Source: Caldilineaceae bacterium (GTDB lineage Bacteria > Chloroflexota > Anaerolineae > Caldilineales > Caldilineaceae). From it: a stretch of DNA of 64,000 nt. The position numbers were made by a program, and so were the translations under genes. Location: the NCBI GenBank assembly GCA_011523365.1, contig WTGY01000127.1, positions 1 through 64,000 on the forward strand, read 5' to 3'. This document shows, piece after piece, positions 23,881 through 32,950 of this stretch (the stretch's first letter is position 1; each line of letters opens with the position of its first letter). The notes under the pieces were generated by a model. The model saw only the letters and a list, made by a program, of their open reading frames with translations. It had not been told where the DNA came from and made no database searches.

Positions 23881-26668
23881 ATGTTGATATCCCCAACAGG
23901 CCGCGAGTGAGTTGAAAGTCGATGTGGTTGTGAACGACGCTGTGCGGCTGATAGTCGCCGGCCAGTGTTCGCGCGGCCAGATCCAGGATCTGCTGCGGCC
24001 ACGCGCCCAGGTCGCCGCACAGGCGTAGATCAAGCGCGGCGGGGGCGTCTTCCCCGGCAATCTGCAAGATGGGCACGAGGGGATGCCCTGCTCTCAGCCT
24101 TTCGGAGTAGGCGATGATCAGATGCGCGCCGCTGGCGCCGAGGCCGGTCAGCGTTTCGCTCCAGTGGGGGGTGGGCATTTCCATGAGATGGAAACCGGCA
24201 GCCAGCGCGGCCTGGCCGTAGGCGAGGGAGGGGGGCAGATCGGGAGAACCGAGGCCCAGGGCGGTGCGGAAGGCGGGCGCCCCGATCAGCCCGTTGGCTA
24301 CCGGTGTGACGACGGTGCCGCCGGCGGCCACGACCCAGCAGGCGATGAGGGCGAGGGTGCCGGCAACAGCTGGGGGCGCGGCGCCGTCGCTGAGCAGCGC
24401 CAGGGACAGATTGCGGTCGTCCTCGTTCTGCCGGCGCAACGCGGCGTCCTGGTCGGCGAAGTAGCCGTCGATCTTTTCGAGGACACTGGCGATGCCGCCG
24501 TCCAGCTGAACGCTGGCCCAGCCGAAATCCTCCTCCGCGAGTTCGCCGTCGCGCAGCAACGAATGGATGTAGTCGTTGTGGGCTTTTTCGCATCCGTGCT
24601 CCAGAAAGAGGCAGGCGCCCACGAGGGGATGGGTGGCGTAACCGATCATGGTGCGGGCGTAGATGGCTTGCGTTGAGGCGAAGGCGACGCCGCAGCCCTC
24701 GGTGTGGGGCAGGGCGGTAAAGAGGGGACCGCCCCCCGCATCACCCGACACGCCGGTCTGCGGATCGGAGGCAGCGCGGTTGAGGCGTTGGGCTGCCATG
24801 CCGGCGATCTGGCCGGAACAGAGACTGGTGGGCAGGATGAGGCCGACGCGGGCCGCGGGCGGTTGGGGCAGGTCGATCGCTTGTGCCTCGGCAGGTTGCG
24901 TTCTTATAATGAGCGGCTGCCCGTCCGGCTGGGGGCGTTCCAGGATCGACTGCAGCCGGCTGTGGTCCTGCTGCTGCCAGTTGCGCCAAATTGAGATCTG
25001 CGAGTGACCGGCCAGTTCGCCCTTGCTGGGCTGGCCGGAGGCGATCTCTACCAGGAGGTCGAGAGTCTCTCCGCACAGCTGGTCCATCGACATGCCGTCC
25101 AGATAGGCGCCGGCGTTAACGTCCATCTCTTTGGATAGAAGCTCAAAACGCGGCGTGGTTGTCATCACTTTGATGGTCGGCACGATGGGAAAATTGGTGA
25201 TCGAGCCGTTGCCGGTGACGAAGATGATCAGATTCGAGCCGCCGGCCACCTGACCGGCGATGCTTTCGAGGTCGTTGCCGGGTGTGTTCATGAAGTAGAA
25301 GCCGGGGGCAGGTGCGTCATTGGTCCCGGGCAGGGCCGATCCTTCCTCGGCCTTCACCATCCTTTCCCCGTAGTCGACAGTCCAATCCAGACGCACGTCG
25401 GGGTGCCGCTTGATTGCGGCGCCGATGGACTTGAGGGCGATGTTGTAGAGCCCGCGCAGCTTGTTGCCGCCGGTGGGATTGCCCTCAGCGGTCTGGCCGT
25501 GCCAGGCCAGCCGTTCCTTGAACTGGGCAACATAGTCGAGAAAGGACTGGGCGGTAACCAGATCGCGGGTGTTCTGGAGCAGGTAGGCTTCGGCGCCGAT
25601 GAGTTCGTCGGTCTCGGCGAGGTTGGCGCGTCCGCCGTAGCGGATGACCTCTTTGGCGACGGCGGAGGCCAGCGGGTTGCCGGAGAGGCCGGAGAAGGCG
25701 TCGGAGCCGCCGCACTGGAGGGCGATGTTGAGATGGGCCAGGGATTGGGGCGTGCGCGGTAGGGTCGCGATTTCGGGCAGCCAATGCTCAACGGTTGCAG
25801 AGGCTTCGGCGAGGTCGGCTTGCCAGTCTCCGGAGAGCGTGAAGAAGCGGTGCGGCACGACTGCCAAAGGGTAGTCATTGGCTCGCAGATAGGCCTCCAA
25901 CTCGGCGTTGCTGATGGGCCGGTCGGCGGTCGAGTGCGGTTCGTGTGTGTCCACGGCGAGGACCGCGCCGACGTTCGGATGAACGATCAGTCCGGCGAGG
26001 GTGCGCAAGACAAAGTCGCGGTTGTTGAGCCGTTCGTAGCCGCTGCCCTCGGTGTGGGCGATGGCGACAATACCATCGAAGCCGGGGAAGGGGGCGGCGG
26101 CGGGCTGCAATGCCTGCGCCAGGCTTCTGGCAAAGGCGGCTGTGCTTGAGGTGGTTCCCAGGATGACGATCGTGTTGCGTGTGCCGACACCGCGCCCGCC
26201 GGCGCGGCGGAAGCCCAGGAAGGTGCGCTCCTCTTCATATCGTTCCACCTGCCGGCCAGGACGAAAAGCGGCTGCGTCGACTTCGTAGGGGATGATGCGG
26301 TCCTGAAAATTCGGTTGCTGTGGGATGGTGAAATCGAGGGCGCGCTGGCCGAGCGCCTCGATCATGCCGGCGTTGCATACATACTGGCCCGGCGCGATGG
26401 GGCGGGTCGCCACGCCGAAGGGAAGGCCCCAGGACAGCAGAGGTTCGCCCTCTGCTACCGGTTCGATGGCAAAACGATGGCCGACGAGGATGGTGGTATC
26501 GAGGGTGAAGTGCCGGCCGTCATGCTCGATTGTCAGCCCGGCTTTCAGGCGACGGGTGGCGATGGCGACGTTGTCGGCATCCTGCGGCAAGCGGGCGACG
26601 TCGTCAAAGGGGACCGGACTTCTGCGTTCGGGCCGGGGTACGGGGTGCGGCCTGTCTTTTTGTACCAT
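23879..26668 (-). CDS. Double-length UxaA/altronate-dehydratase-family protein
   Basis: A 929-residue protein, nearly twice the usual length of UxaA or GarD (about 500). Residues about 30-130 form a SAF-like N-terminal domain (KAGLTIEHDGR). The central part carries the UxaA/GarD core: GRRAGGRGVGTRN near 155, IAHTEGSG near 200, QCGGSDAFSG near 315 and GTNDAPAPGFYFMNTPG near 455. After residue 620 a second partial UxaA-like segment appears (LILPTSLCSGQIA, LPHTEGCGVAF, GYATHPLVGACLFLEHGCEK), so the protein looks like an internal fusion of two homologous halves. The family dehydrates sugar acids with Fe or Mg. GGAGG lies 6 bases before the start. Confidence 0.82.
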   Translation of the reverse strand: MVQKDRPHPVPRPERRSPVPFDDVARLPQDADNVAIATRRLKAGLTIEHDGRHFTLDTTILVGHRFAIEPVAEGEPLLSWGLPFGVATRPIAPGQYVCNAGMIEALGQRALDFTIPQQPNFQDRIIPYEVDAAAFRPGRQVERYEEERTFLGFRRAGGRGVGTRNTIVILGTTSSTAAFARSLAQALQPAAAPFPGFDGIVAIAHTEGSGYERLNNRDFVLRTLAGLIVHPNVGAVLAVDTHEPHSTADRPISNAELEAYLRANDYPLAVVPHRFFTLSGDWQADLAEASATVEHWLPEIATLPRTPQSLAHLNIALQCGGSDAFSGLSGNPLASAVAKEVIRYGGRANLAETDELIGAEAYLLQNTRDLVTAQSFLDYVAQFKERLAWHGQTAEGNPTGGNKLRGLYNIALKSIGAAIKRHPDVRLDWTVDYGERMVKAEEGSALPGTNDAPAPGFYFMNTPGNDLESIAGQVAGGSNLIIFVTGNGSITNFPIVPTIKVMTTTPRFELLSKEMDVNAGAYLDGMSMDQLCGETLDLLVEIASGQPSKGELAGHSQISIWRNWQQQDHSRLQSILERPQPDGQPLIIRTQPAEAQAIDLPQPPAARVGLILPTSLCSGQIAGMAAQRLNRAASDPQTGVSGDAGGGPLFTALPHTEGCGVAFASTQAIYARTMIGYATHPLVGACLFLEHGCEKAHNDYIHSLLRDGELAEEDFGWASVQLDGGIASVLEKIDGYFADQDAALRRQNEDDRNLSLALLSDGAAPPAVAGTLALIACWVVAAGGTVVTPVANGLIGAPAFRTALGLGSPDLPPSLAYGQAALAAGFHLMEMPTPHWSETLTGLGASGAHLIIAYSERLRAGHPLVPILQIAGEDAPAALDLRLCGDLGAWPQQILDLAARTLAGDYQPHSVVHNHIDFQLTRGLLGIST

Positions 26669-26710
26669 CAGGGTCCTCCGTTTCGCGACCTGCGTTGCAC
26701 AAGTGAGGCT

Positions 26711-27946
26711 CTACGCCTCCGACGCGCGGACGGGCTGAGTCGGCATCCACCGCATCATACCGATCATCGCCAGCACCACCAAAGCGGAGGTGGCCGCGCC
26801 GATCCAGTAGGGGACCGTTGGGCCGCGGGCGAAGAGGACGCCGGCGATGGCGGTGCTGATGATGGTGGACAGATTGATGGAGGATTGAAACCAGCCGAGG
26901 ACGCTGCCGCGGTCCTGATCGGCTACGAGCGAGGTGGCCATCGACTGCAGGGGTGGACTGGAGAGCCCGTAGCCGACGGCAAAAAAGAGTGAACCGAAGG
27001 CACCAAGCCAGGGCGTTGTCACGAGCGCGTAGACCGTCATTCCGATCGTACGCAGAATGCTGCCCATCACGACAAGCTGACCTTCGTCAAAGCGCTGCGC
27101 CATACGCCGCAGCAGGTAGGTCTGCGTGAACAGCTGGGAGATCCCCACAACGGAGAGCAGCAGGCCGATGCCGACATCGGTGACCTCCCGGCTCTCGCCC
27201 TGGAAGAGTACCGCTTCTCCGAAAAGCGCAAAGGTGGACTGCAGTAGACCCAGCGCAAACTGACCTAAGAAGGCGATGAGGAGGACGGCCAGCAGCGGCA
27301 GGGCCCAGGGAGCGCCCCCCAGCAGGCTGCCGAGGGTGAGGCTGCCGGCGCGGCGGGCGCGGGCGCGGCGCCTTTCTTGCGCAGAGAGGGTTTCATCCAG
27401 CGCGTACCAGGTGAGCAGGACGACAGCGGCTGCGGCTACGGCGGCTACCAGAAATGGCACTGCGGGACCGTAGGCTGCGGCGAGCGCACCGCCCAGGGCA
27501 GGCCCGAACATGAAACCGAGGCCAAAAGCGGCGAGTATGTAGCCGAGGCTCTCGGTGCGCTTCTCGCGGGGCGTGATGTCGGTAATGTAGGCCTGGGCCA
27601 CGATGATATTGCCTCCGGTGATACCATCGAGGATGCGGGCAAAGAAGAGCCAGCCGAAGCTCGGCGCAAAGGCCAGGATGACAAAGCTGATGACCGTCCC
27701 GATCTGGCTGACGATCAGGACCGGAATGCGCCCGTAATTGTCGGAAAGGCGGCCGACATAGGGGCCGGAGAGGAATTGGGCGGCGAAGAAAGAGGCGCTG
27801 AGTAGTGTGATCAGCTCGGCCGACAGATGAAACTCGCGCTGGGCATACAGCGGCAGAACGGGAAATATCAGGGACGCGCCCAGCATCTGAACAAAGACGA
27901 CCAGCAGAATTGTGAGTAGTCGTCTGTCGATTGTGCCGGATTTCAT
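26711..27946 (-). CDS. MFS transporter (TetA-like drug/metabolite antiporter group)
   Basis: A 411-residue protein with 12 predicted membrane helices and the MFS loop-2/3 signature GPYVGRLSDNYGRIP near residue 60. The ARILDGITGGN motif near 107 is typical of the DHA1 (TetA/Bmr) group. It lies 42 bases upstream of the UxaA-like gene on the same strand and may move the same sugar acid or a drug-like compound; substrate specificity cannot be read. The ribosome binding site is weak (GAGAGAAC). Confidence 0.88.
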   Translation of the reverse strand: MKSGTIDRRLLTILLVVFVQMLGASLIFPVLPLYAQREFHLSAELITLLSASFFAAQFLSGPYVGRLSDNYGRIPVLIVSQIGTVISFVILAFAPSFGWLFFARILDGITGGNIIVAQAYITDITPREKRTESLGYILAAFGLGFMFGPALGGALAAAYGPAVPFLVAAVAAAAVVLLTWYALDETLSAQERRRARARRAGSLTLGSLLGGAPWALPLLAVLLIAFLGQFALGLLQSTFALFGEAVLFQGESREVTDVGIGLLLSVVGISQLFTQTYLLRRMAQRFDEGQLVVMGSILRTIGMTVYALVTTPWLGAFGSLFFAVGYGLSSPPLQSMATSLVADQDRGSVLGWFQSSINLSTIISTAIAGVLFARGPTVPYWIGAATSALVVLAMIGMMRWMPTQPVRASEA

Positions 27947-28061
27947 GCGTTCTCTCGCCGCGGGCGGATGCGTCGATAGCAGCGCGTCCAGTGTTTGAAC
28001 AGGGCCGGATTATGGGAACAGAGGAGTATCAGGGGCGTAGCAGAGCGCTAGGGAACACGAC

Positions 28062-29378
28062 TCATGGCTGGACCTGTTCCTCCTGGGAATTCGCCTCCTG
28101 AGGAATCGTCAGCGAAAGGCCGACCCAGAGGTTATTGGGATCATCGCCGACCAGGTCCCGGTTGGCTTCGTAGATCTCTGTCCAGCGGTCCTGGTCTCCG
28201 TACAACCGCAGTGCGATGTGACGCAGGTTTTCGCCTGCCTGGACAGTGTACGTCTCGGGCAGGTTCACGTCCAGCCCACTACTGTCGATCGAGGTAACCC
28301 CTTCGATCGCCGCCGCCAACTCCAACAGTTCGGTCTGTACAGAGGTCATTGTTACCGTTCCCTGGAGAATCAGCTCGCCGGGGGGTGCATCCGGGGCCCA
28401 CGTCGCCTGTATGCCGAGGGCGGCCAGGTCGGCACGGTCTTGTTCATTGAGGAAGGTGGTCAGATCGAAGGATTGCACGCGTGCTGCGGCGATAATTGTC
28501 GCGGCCACGTCAGGAGACGGGCTTTCCGTAGGAGCGGGGGTAGGCACAGATTGGGTCGGTGCCGCCGTCGGCAGCGTCTCGGGCGTTGGGGGTGCGGCAG
28601 AGGCCTGCACGGGTGTCGGCGCCTCTTCGACGGCGGCGGTGTTTATCTGGGCGTTGGTGTTGACCTGCGAGCCGGTTGCGGACTCTTCGTCCGTGCCGGG
28701 CACGGCAGCTGAGTCGTCGCTGGTAAATGAGGCGTAGATGGAGGTCAGCCGGTCCGGTATCGTGCGCAGCTGCTGCAACGCCGTGAGGATAGAGTCGCCC
28801 GAGCCGCGCGAGAAGAAGATGGCAGCCAGCAGCACGATAGCGATGGGAATCGCCCAGGGAAGACGGTTGCGGCGTATTTTGGCGACGGCCTTGGTTGCGA
28901 CCTGTTTCTTGTCGAGCGGGGCCGGGTAATATTCGGTGCTGAACTGCCGGCTGGCTTTGCCCACTGCGAGCTGGGTGCCTTTGGCGCGGCCGCGTCGGCG
29001 GGCCTCTTCACGCCGTCCCAGCTGGAGCTGCTCCTGGTGCGAGCGCAGCAGCCATTCGCCTTCGCTGCGCAGGATGTCATCGGCGGGGATAGCGGCCACG
29101 TGCTCGCGCATTTCCTTGAATTCGCCGCGTTTGCGATAGATGAGAGCCGCCAGCAGATGCAACTCGGGCGCCTCCAATAGAGAGATGCCCTGGTCGATCC
29201 CCTCCAACGCGGCCACTTCGTTTCCCATCGAGTAATGTTCGAGGGCGCGATGATATATCGTCCGCGTCATTTCGGCGGGCGTATAGTGTGAGGCGACATT
29301 TGCGTTACAGGCAGGGCAGTTCGCGAACGACGGGGTAACCTCAACCGGTGCGCCGCATTCGGGGCAAGCCAGGTGCAT
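28062..29378 (-). CDS. Zinc-ribbon, membrane-anchored LysM protein
   Basis: A 438-residue modular protein. Residues 5-24 form a zinc ribbon (CPEC and CPAC pairs). A helical, TPR-like part (about 35-110) follows, then a basic stretch, a single membrane span (about 175-190, PWAIPIAIVLLAAIFF), a long Thr/Pro/Ala-rich linker (about 215-290), a BON-like segment (about 300-375), and a C-terminal LysM domain (YTVQAGENLRHIALRLYGD, about 380-430). The topology puts the ribbon in the cytoplasm and LysM outside, where it could bind peptidoglycan or glycan. The combination suggests linking an internal signal to the envelope. It is a single gene next to the tRNA-Sec gene. Confidence 0.8.
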   Translation of the reverse strand: MHLACPECGAPVEVTPSFANCPACNANVASHYTPAEMTRTIYHRALEHYSMGNEVAALEGIDQGISLLEAPELHLLAALIYRKRGEFKEMREHVAAIPADDILRSEGEWLLRSHQEQLQLGRREEARRRGRAKGTQLAVGKASRQFSTEYYPAPLDKKQVATKAVAKIRRNRLPWAIPIAIVLLAAIFFSRGSGDSILTALQQLRTIPDRLTSIYASFTSDDSAAVPGTDEESATGSQVNTNAQINTAAVEEAPTPVQASAAPPTPETLPTAAPTQSVPTPAPTESPSPDVAATIIAAARVQSFDLTTFLNEQDRADLAALGIQATWAPDAPPGELILQGTVTMTSVQTELLELAAAIEGVTSIDSSGLDVNLPETYTVQAGENLRHIALRLYGDQDRWTEIYEANRDLVGDDPNNLWVGLSLTIPQEANSQEEQVQP

Positions 29379-29484
29379 TCTGTTCTATCCAGACCGCTTT
29401 CAGCGTTGGGTGTTGGATGTCAGGTATAAGTTTATTGATAAATCCTGGGCGATCAACAGGTCGCCAAAAGTCGGCCTGCGGTCA

Positions 29485-29537
29485 CGACGCATTTTCGAGT
29501 CGTGTAGAGTGACCAGAGACCAGAACCCGTTCTGGAT
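29485..29537. other. Two adjacent hairpins upstream of tRNA-Sec
   Basis: CACGAC pairs with GTCGTG around a 10-base loop, with outer GGTCA/TGACC pairing possible. A second near-palindrome CCAGAA-CCCG-TTCTGG follows. They lie in the 286-base gap between the LysM gene (-) and the tRNA-Sec gene (+), where no gene is supported. They could be regulatory or chance structure. Confidence 0.35.
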
Positions 29538-29628
29538 CGAATGCCAAAGCCTATGGCAAGCTGAATCGGGGAAAACAGACTTGCGTACCCAGCGTGTGGG
29601 ATCCTGATATAAAACGCGGCCGCTTCAC

Positions 29629-29657
29629 TTGACCGCGTGCAGTTCAATCGATACAAT
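29629..29657 (+). promoter_or_regulatory. Sigma70-type promoter for tRNA-Sec
   Basis: TTGACC (29629-29634) and TACAAT (29652-29657) are separated by exactly 17 bases. The -10 box ends 7 bases before the first base of the tRNA, so transcription would start within a few bases of the mature 5' end. Confidence 0.85.
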
Positions 29658-29664
29658 AACCAAC

Positions 29665-29762
<98 letters not shown>

Positions 29763-29772
29763 TTAGGTTAAC

Positions 29773-30639
29773 TCAACACTCTGCCCCTAACCCTTCACCG
29801 CCAAAAATCGCCAGTCTTTCCTCTTGGCTGGTGGGGGGCGCGCTTTGCGGCCTATAGTGAAACTGCAGCGCGCGGCGGCGCGACCCGGTTTGGTTGGGTG
29901 GCGTGCCGTGGTGAAGTAAACTCTGAAAGATCAAAAGACCGCCGGGCTTCAGCGGTACGGCCACGGCCGCGCTGTTGTCCACGTCGGTGTCACAGATCTG
30001 CCAGTCCCGCCTGCGAAAATGTACGACGGGACCTTTGAGATGGCTACCAGGGGCGACAACCATGCAGCCGTTCTCGATCGTGGCCTCGTCCAGGGCGATC
30101 CAGCAGCCCACGACTTTGGCGTCCAGTTCGAGTTGGAAATAGGCGTGGTCCTGGTGCCAGGGTTTGTCGCGGCCGAGGCGGGGCGGCTTTAGAAGCGCCA
30201 TGCTTTGGAAAAGAACGGGCGATTCGCCGATTAGTCGTTCCACAAGGGCCAGAAGCAGCGGGTGATGCGCGAACTCGTTGAGGCGCTCATCGTAGTCGAC
30301 GAAGCTCATGAATTTGCGAACATAGTCCTGCTTCTCTTCAAGCGGCATCTCCTCAACCGCTACGCCAGCGGAGGCCCGCTCGTACTGAACGCCGTTGAAC
30401 TCCTCCACTTCACCTGACAAGAGATGAAACAGACCGTCCAACGCCACCTGCACTTCGTGCGCGGTGAAGGCGTTCTCGACAATCAGAAAGCCCTGCTCGT
30501 GGAACTGCGCAACGTGGGCGTCGGTCACAGCGTCAAAGCCATCGACACCAGTGACTACCCCTGTCGGTTCATAGAGACCCGGCGGGAATTCGTCGGTAAG
30601 GCCGTCGTCGAACTGCCGTTCCGGAGCCGTTACCGTCAT
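29773..30639 (-). CDS. Phytanoyl-CoA dioxygenase (PhyH) family protein
   Basis: A 288-residue Fe(II)/2-oxoglutarate oxygenase of the PhyH family. The triad is seen as HQD in KPWHQDHAYFQ (near residue 157) and His in SLLHHGTPPNQT (near 242), followed by the Arg of SRRRALQFHY. MVVAPGSHLKGPV near 195 is a conserved family segment. GGGAGG precedes the start by about 8 bases. It converges on the tRNA-Sec gene with only 12 bases between them. Substrate unknown; it is only distantly similar to the PhyH genes at 8440 and 44768. Confidence 0.9.
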   Translation of the reverse strand: MTVTAPERQFDDGLTDEFPPGLYEPTGVVTGVDGFDAVTDAHVAQFHEQGFLIVENAFTAHEVQVALDGLFHLLSGEVEEFNGVQYERASAGVAVEEMPLEEKQDYVRKFMSFVDYDERLNEFAHHPLLLALVERLIGESPVLFQSMALLKPPRLGRDKPWHQDHAYFQLELDAKVVGCWIALDEATIENGCMVVAPGSHLKGPVVHFRRRDWQICDTDVDNSAAVAVPLKPGGLLIFQSLLHHGTPPNQTGSRRRALQFHYRPQSAPPTSQEERLAIFGGEGLGAEC

Positions 30640-30770
30640 AATCTATCCTCCCGAAACCGTAATGGATGGGATGTTCTAACAGTTGTCATGCTGTTCGACG
30701 GCTGTGCGTCGAGCCTGTTCTGCGGACCCTATGTTAACGGGCGTTTAGCGAGAAAAGGTACGAATAAAAT

Positions 30771-30798
30771 GGACGGTTGTCGAACCGTCCCCTTTTTT
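30771..30798. terminator. Bidirectional intrinsic terminator
   Basis: GGACGGTT-GTCG-AACCGTCC (30771-30790) is followed on the plus strand by CCTTTTTT and on the minus strand by ATTTTATT. It fits the end of the minus-strand operon whose last gene stops at 30999. The rest of the 359-base gap 30640-30998 is locally AT-rich and holds no supported gene. Confidence 0.8.
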
Positions 30799-30998
30799 GT
30801 CGCCGCCGCCATTGGTCGACGATGCCTCATTCAGAAACTACCATACCCTACTACTAACATACCATACAATACAAGAAAGTTAAATCGTTTACAAGCTCAA
30901 AAATTGACGGAAAACGTGCAATGCAATATGTCGGGCAGAGCAGCCAGACAGCGACCGATCTGGGTCATTGGTCACTCGCACCGCACCACTGGTGTTGG

Positions 30999-31931
30999 TC
31001 AATTCCGCGCCAGAAACGCGGCTACCTCTGGGCCGGTTGGGATGCCAAGGCGGGCGCCTTTCTTTGTGCAGCAGAGCGCGCCGACCGCTGAGGCGAAACG
31101 CAGTAGTTCCTCCCATGCCATCCCCTGTGAAAGGCCGGCGGCGAAGGCGCCGTGGAAGGCGTCTCCGGCGCCGGTGGTGTCCTCTGCCGTGATCGAAAAG
31201 GCCGGGTAGCTGCCGGCGCTGGCGCCAAAGGGACTGTCTGCACGGTTGCGCCAGTACAGCCCCCGTTCGCCGAGGGTGATGATTGTCGAGGGCGCGCAAT
31301 GACTCAGCTGCGTAAGGGCTTTCTCGACGTCGTCCTGGCGGCTGAATTGCCGGGCAAAGTGCTCTGAGACGACCAGAAATTCCACCATTTCCATCAGCGT
31401 TTTCGAGCCGGGATGGAGGGTATCGCCATCCAGAATGGTTGGGATGCCGGCGGCGCGGGCGCGGGCGACCAGGGGCGCGGCTGCCTCGTGGTAATGTCCG
31501 TCCACCAGAACAGCACGAGGGCCGCAGTCTTCGAGATGGAATTCCTCCTCGCCCGGCATTTCTCGGCCTAGGCCGTAGTTGACGAGAGCACGGGAGCCGT
31601 CCGGCTTGACGAGGATTGCGGACAGGGAGGTCGGCCATTCACCGCGGACGACCAGATCCGTGTTGACGCCGGCAGCGTTGAGTTCGTCGAGATGTTTGTC
31701 GCCGTACATATCCTGGCCCAGATAGCCGGCGAAGGCGACGGAGTATCCAAGACGAGCGACGGTCATGGACGCATTTGCGGCGATGCCTCCGCCGCAGGCG
31801 GTGAGGTCGGACGCTTTCATCTTTTCATCGGCGTCGATGTGCCGGTCGACAGAGAAAATCAGATCGTAGCAGGCGATGCCCAGACAGAGCACATCGACCT
31901 GCAGACCGGCCGAATCCGAATTGCCGCTCAT
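30999..31931 (-). CDS. PfkB-family carbohydrate kinase
   Basis: A 310-residue ribokinase-fold kinase. The N-terminal GGGIAANASMTVARLG (near residue 45) is the first PfkB signature, and DTTGAGDAFHGAFAAGL near 253-269 is the second, with the catalytic Asp. It would phosphorylate a sugar, nucleoside or related alcohol in the cytosol. The start at 31931 is chosen because its ATG overlaps the TGA of the PHP gene (ATGA), giving translational coupling; the frame runs open to 32012. It is the last gene of the operon before the terminator at 30771. Confidence 0.92.
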   Translation of the reverse strand: MSGNSDSAGLQVDVLCLGIACYDLIFSVDRHIDADEKMKASDLTACGGGIAANASMTVARLGYSVAFAGYLGQDMYGDKHLDELNAAGVNTDLVVRGEWPTSLSAILVKPDGSRALVNYGLGREMPGEEEFHLEDCGPRAVLVDGHYHEAAAPLVARARAAGIPTILDGDTLHPGSKTLMEMVEFLVVSEHFARQFSRQDDVEKALTQLSHCAPSTIITLGERGLYWRNRADSPFGASAGSYPAFSITAEDTTGAGDAFHGAFAAGLSQGMAWEELLRFASAVGALCCTKKGARLGIPTGPEVAAFLARN

Positions 31932-32836
31932 TCTTCCAGCCAGATCGGGTTCGACCACGCTTTGCCGCCCCACTGGTCCCGCACCGTCACCCGGCAGTAG
32001 TGGCTGTCCCATTCGGACAGGTCGAATTCGGCGCTTGTGAGACCGTTGCCCCAGGCGCGCTGGGCGGCGCTGCCGACACCGGTCAGAAAGACGCGTTCAG
32101 CGGGCGAACAGTGGACGGAAAGGCGTTTTCCCGGGTCGAGGTTGATGTCATAGATTTCGGGGCCGGTGCTGGAGTAGAATGCACCCGCCTTCAAGGCGGT
32201 GAGCAGGGCTTCCGGCGACAATTCCTCGGCTTTCACCTGCACCCAGCCGCGGCGGAAGTCCTTGTAGTTGTCGGTGAGATGGGCATCGTCGGCGGCGTAG
32301 GCGAAATAGCGCTGGCGCCTGTCGAGCAGGACGTCGAGAATGTGCCAGCTTTCGGCGCGGTCGTTGGCGTCGGCGGCGACGCCGTTGTAGACCTCTACCG
32401 CGTGGGCCGGGCCCAAAGCGTCGACGTCGGCTGCGGTAAGCGAGTACCAATGGGGATGGGCGATGCCGACGAAGGCGCCGGCCTGCTTGGCCCTGGCGGC
32501 GAGCTGGGCGCCGCTTTCCTCAGCAGACGGGGGGGCAAAGTCGAAGGGCAGGCCGGCGGCCACGATATGCCAGACCGAGCCGTTTTCGATGGCTCCGCTG
32601 TGCAGTTCTGCGCCGATGATGGTCGTGAACTCGGCTGAACGGTACGGCTGCGTATCGGTGATGGGAAAGCCGTACTGTTCCAGGAAATGATCGGTCAGGG
32701 CGATGAAATCGTAACCGCCCTGTTCGTAGAGCCGGCAGACCTCCTGAGGCGGTTGCGTTCCGTCGGAACGGGTCGAGTGGGTGTGAAGGTTCCCTTTCCA
32801 GAAGCGGCCGGGGTTGGCAAATGGCAGCAGTTCCAT
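31928..32836 (-). CDS. PHP-domain metal-dependent phosphoesterase
   Basis: A 302-residue protein with the PHP motifs: NLHTHSTRSDG near residues 15-25 (HxH), FIALTDHFLEQYG near 45, GIAHPHWYS near 125 and a late YAADDAHLTDN near 175-185 supplying Asp and His. The C-terminal 80 residues look like a beta-sandwich extension (VHCSPAERVFLTG). PHP enzymes hydrolyse phosphoesters using two or three metals. GGAGA lies 5 bases before the start. It is coupled to the kinase by a 4-base overlap. Confidence 0.9.
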   Translation of the reverse strand: MELLPFANPGRFWKGNLHTHSTRSDGTQPPQEVCRLYEQGGYDFIALTDHFLEQYGFPITDTQPYRSAEFTTIIGAELHSGAIENGSVWHIVAAGLPFDFAPPSAEESGAQLAARAKQAGAFVGIAHPHWYSLTAADVDALGPAHAVEVYNGVAADANDRAESWHILDVLLDRRQRYFAYAADDAHLTDNYKDFRRGWVQVKAEELSPEALLTALKAGAFYSSTGPEIYDINLDPGKRLSVHCSPAERVFLTGVGSAAQRAWGNGLTSAEFDLSEWDSHYCRVTVRDQWGGKAWSNPIWLEE

Positions 32837-32950
32837 AGTTTCTCCAATCTGTGGTTTTGATGCGTTGCAAAGGCTGGTAAATGGTACAGGCAGTTGGATA
32901 TTGGACGATCTGTCAGAACGCTGGTTGGTATTTGGTCGCTCGGGGGCTTG

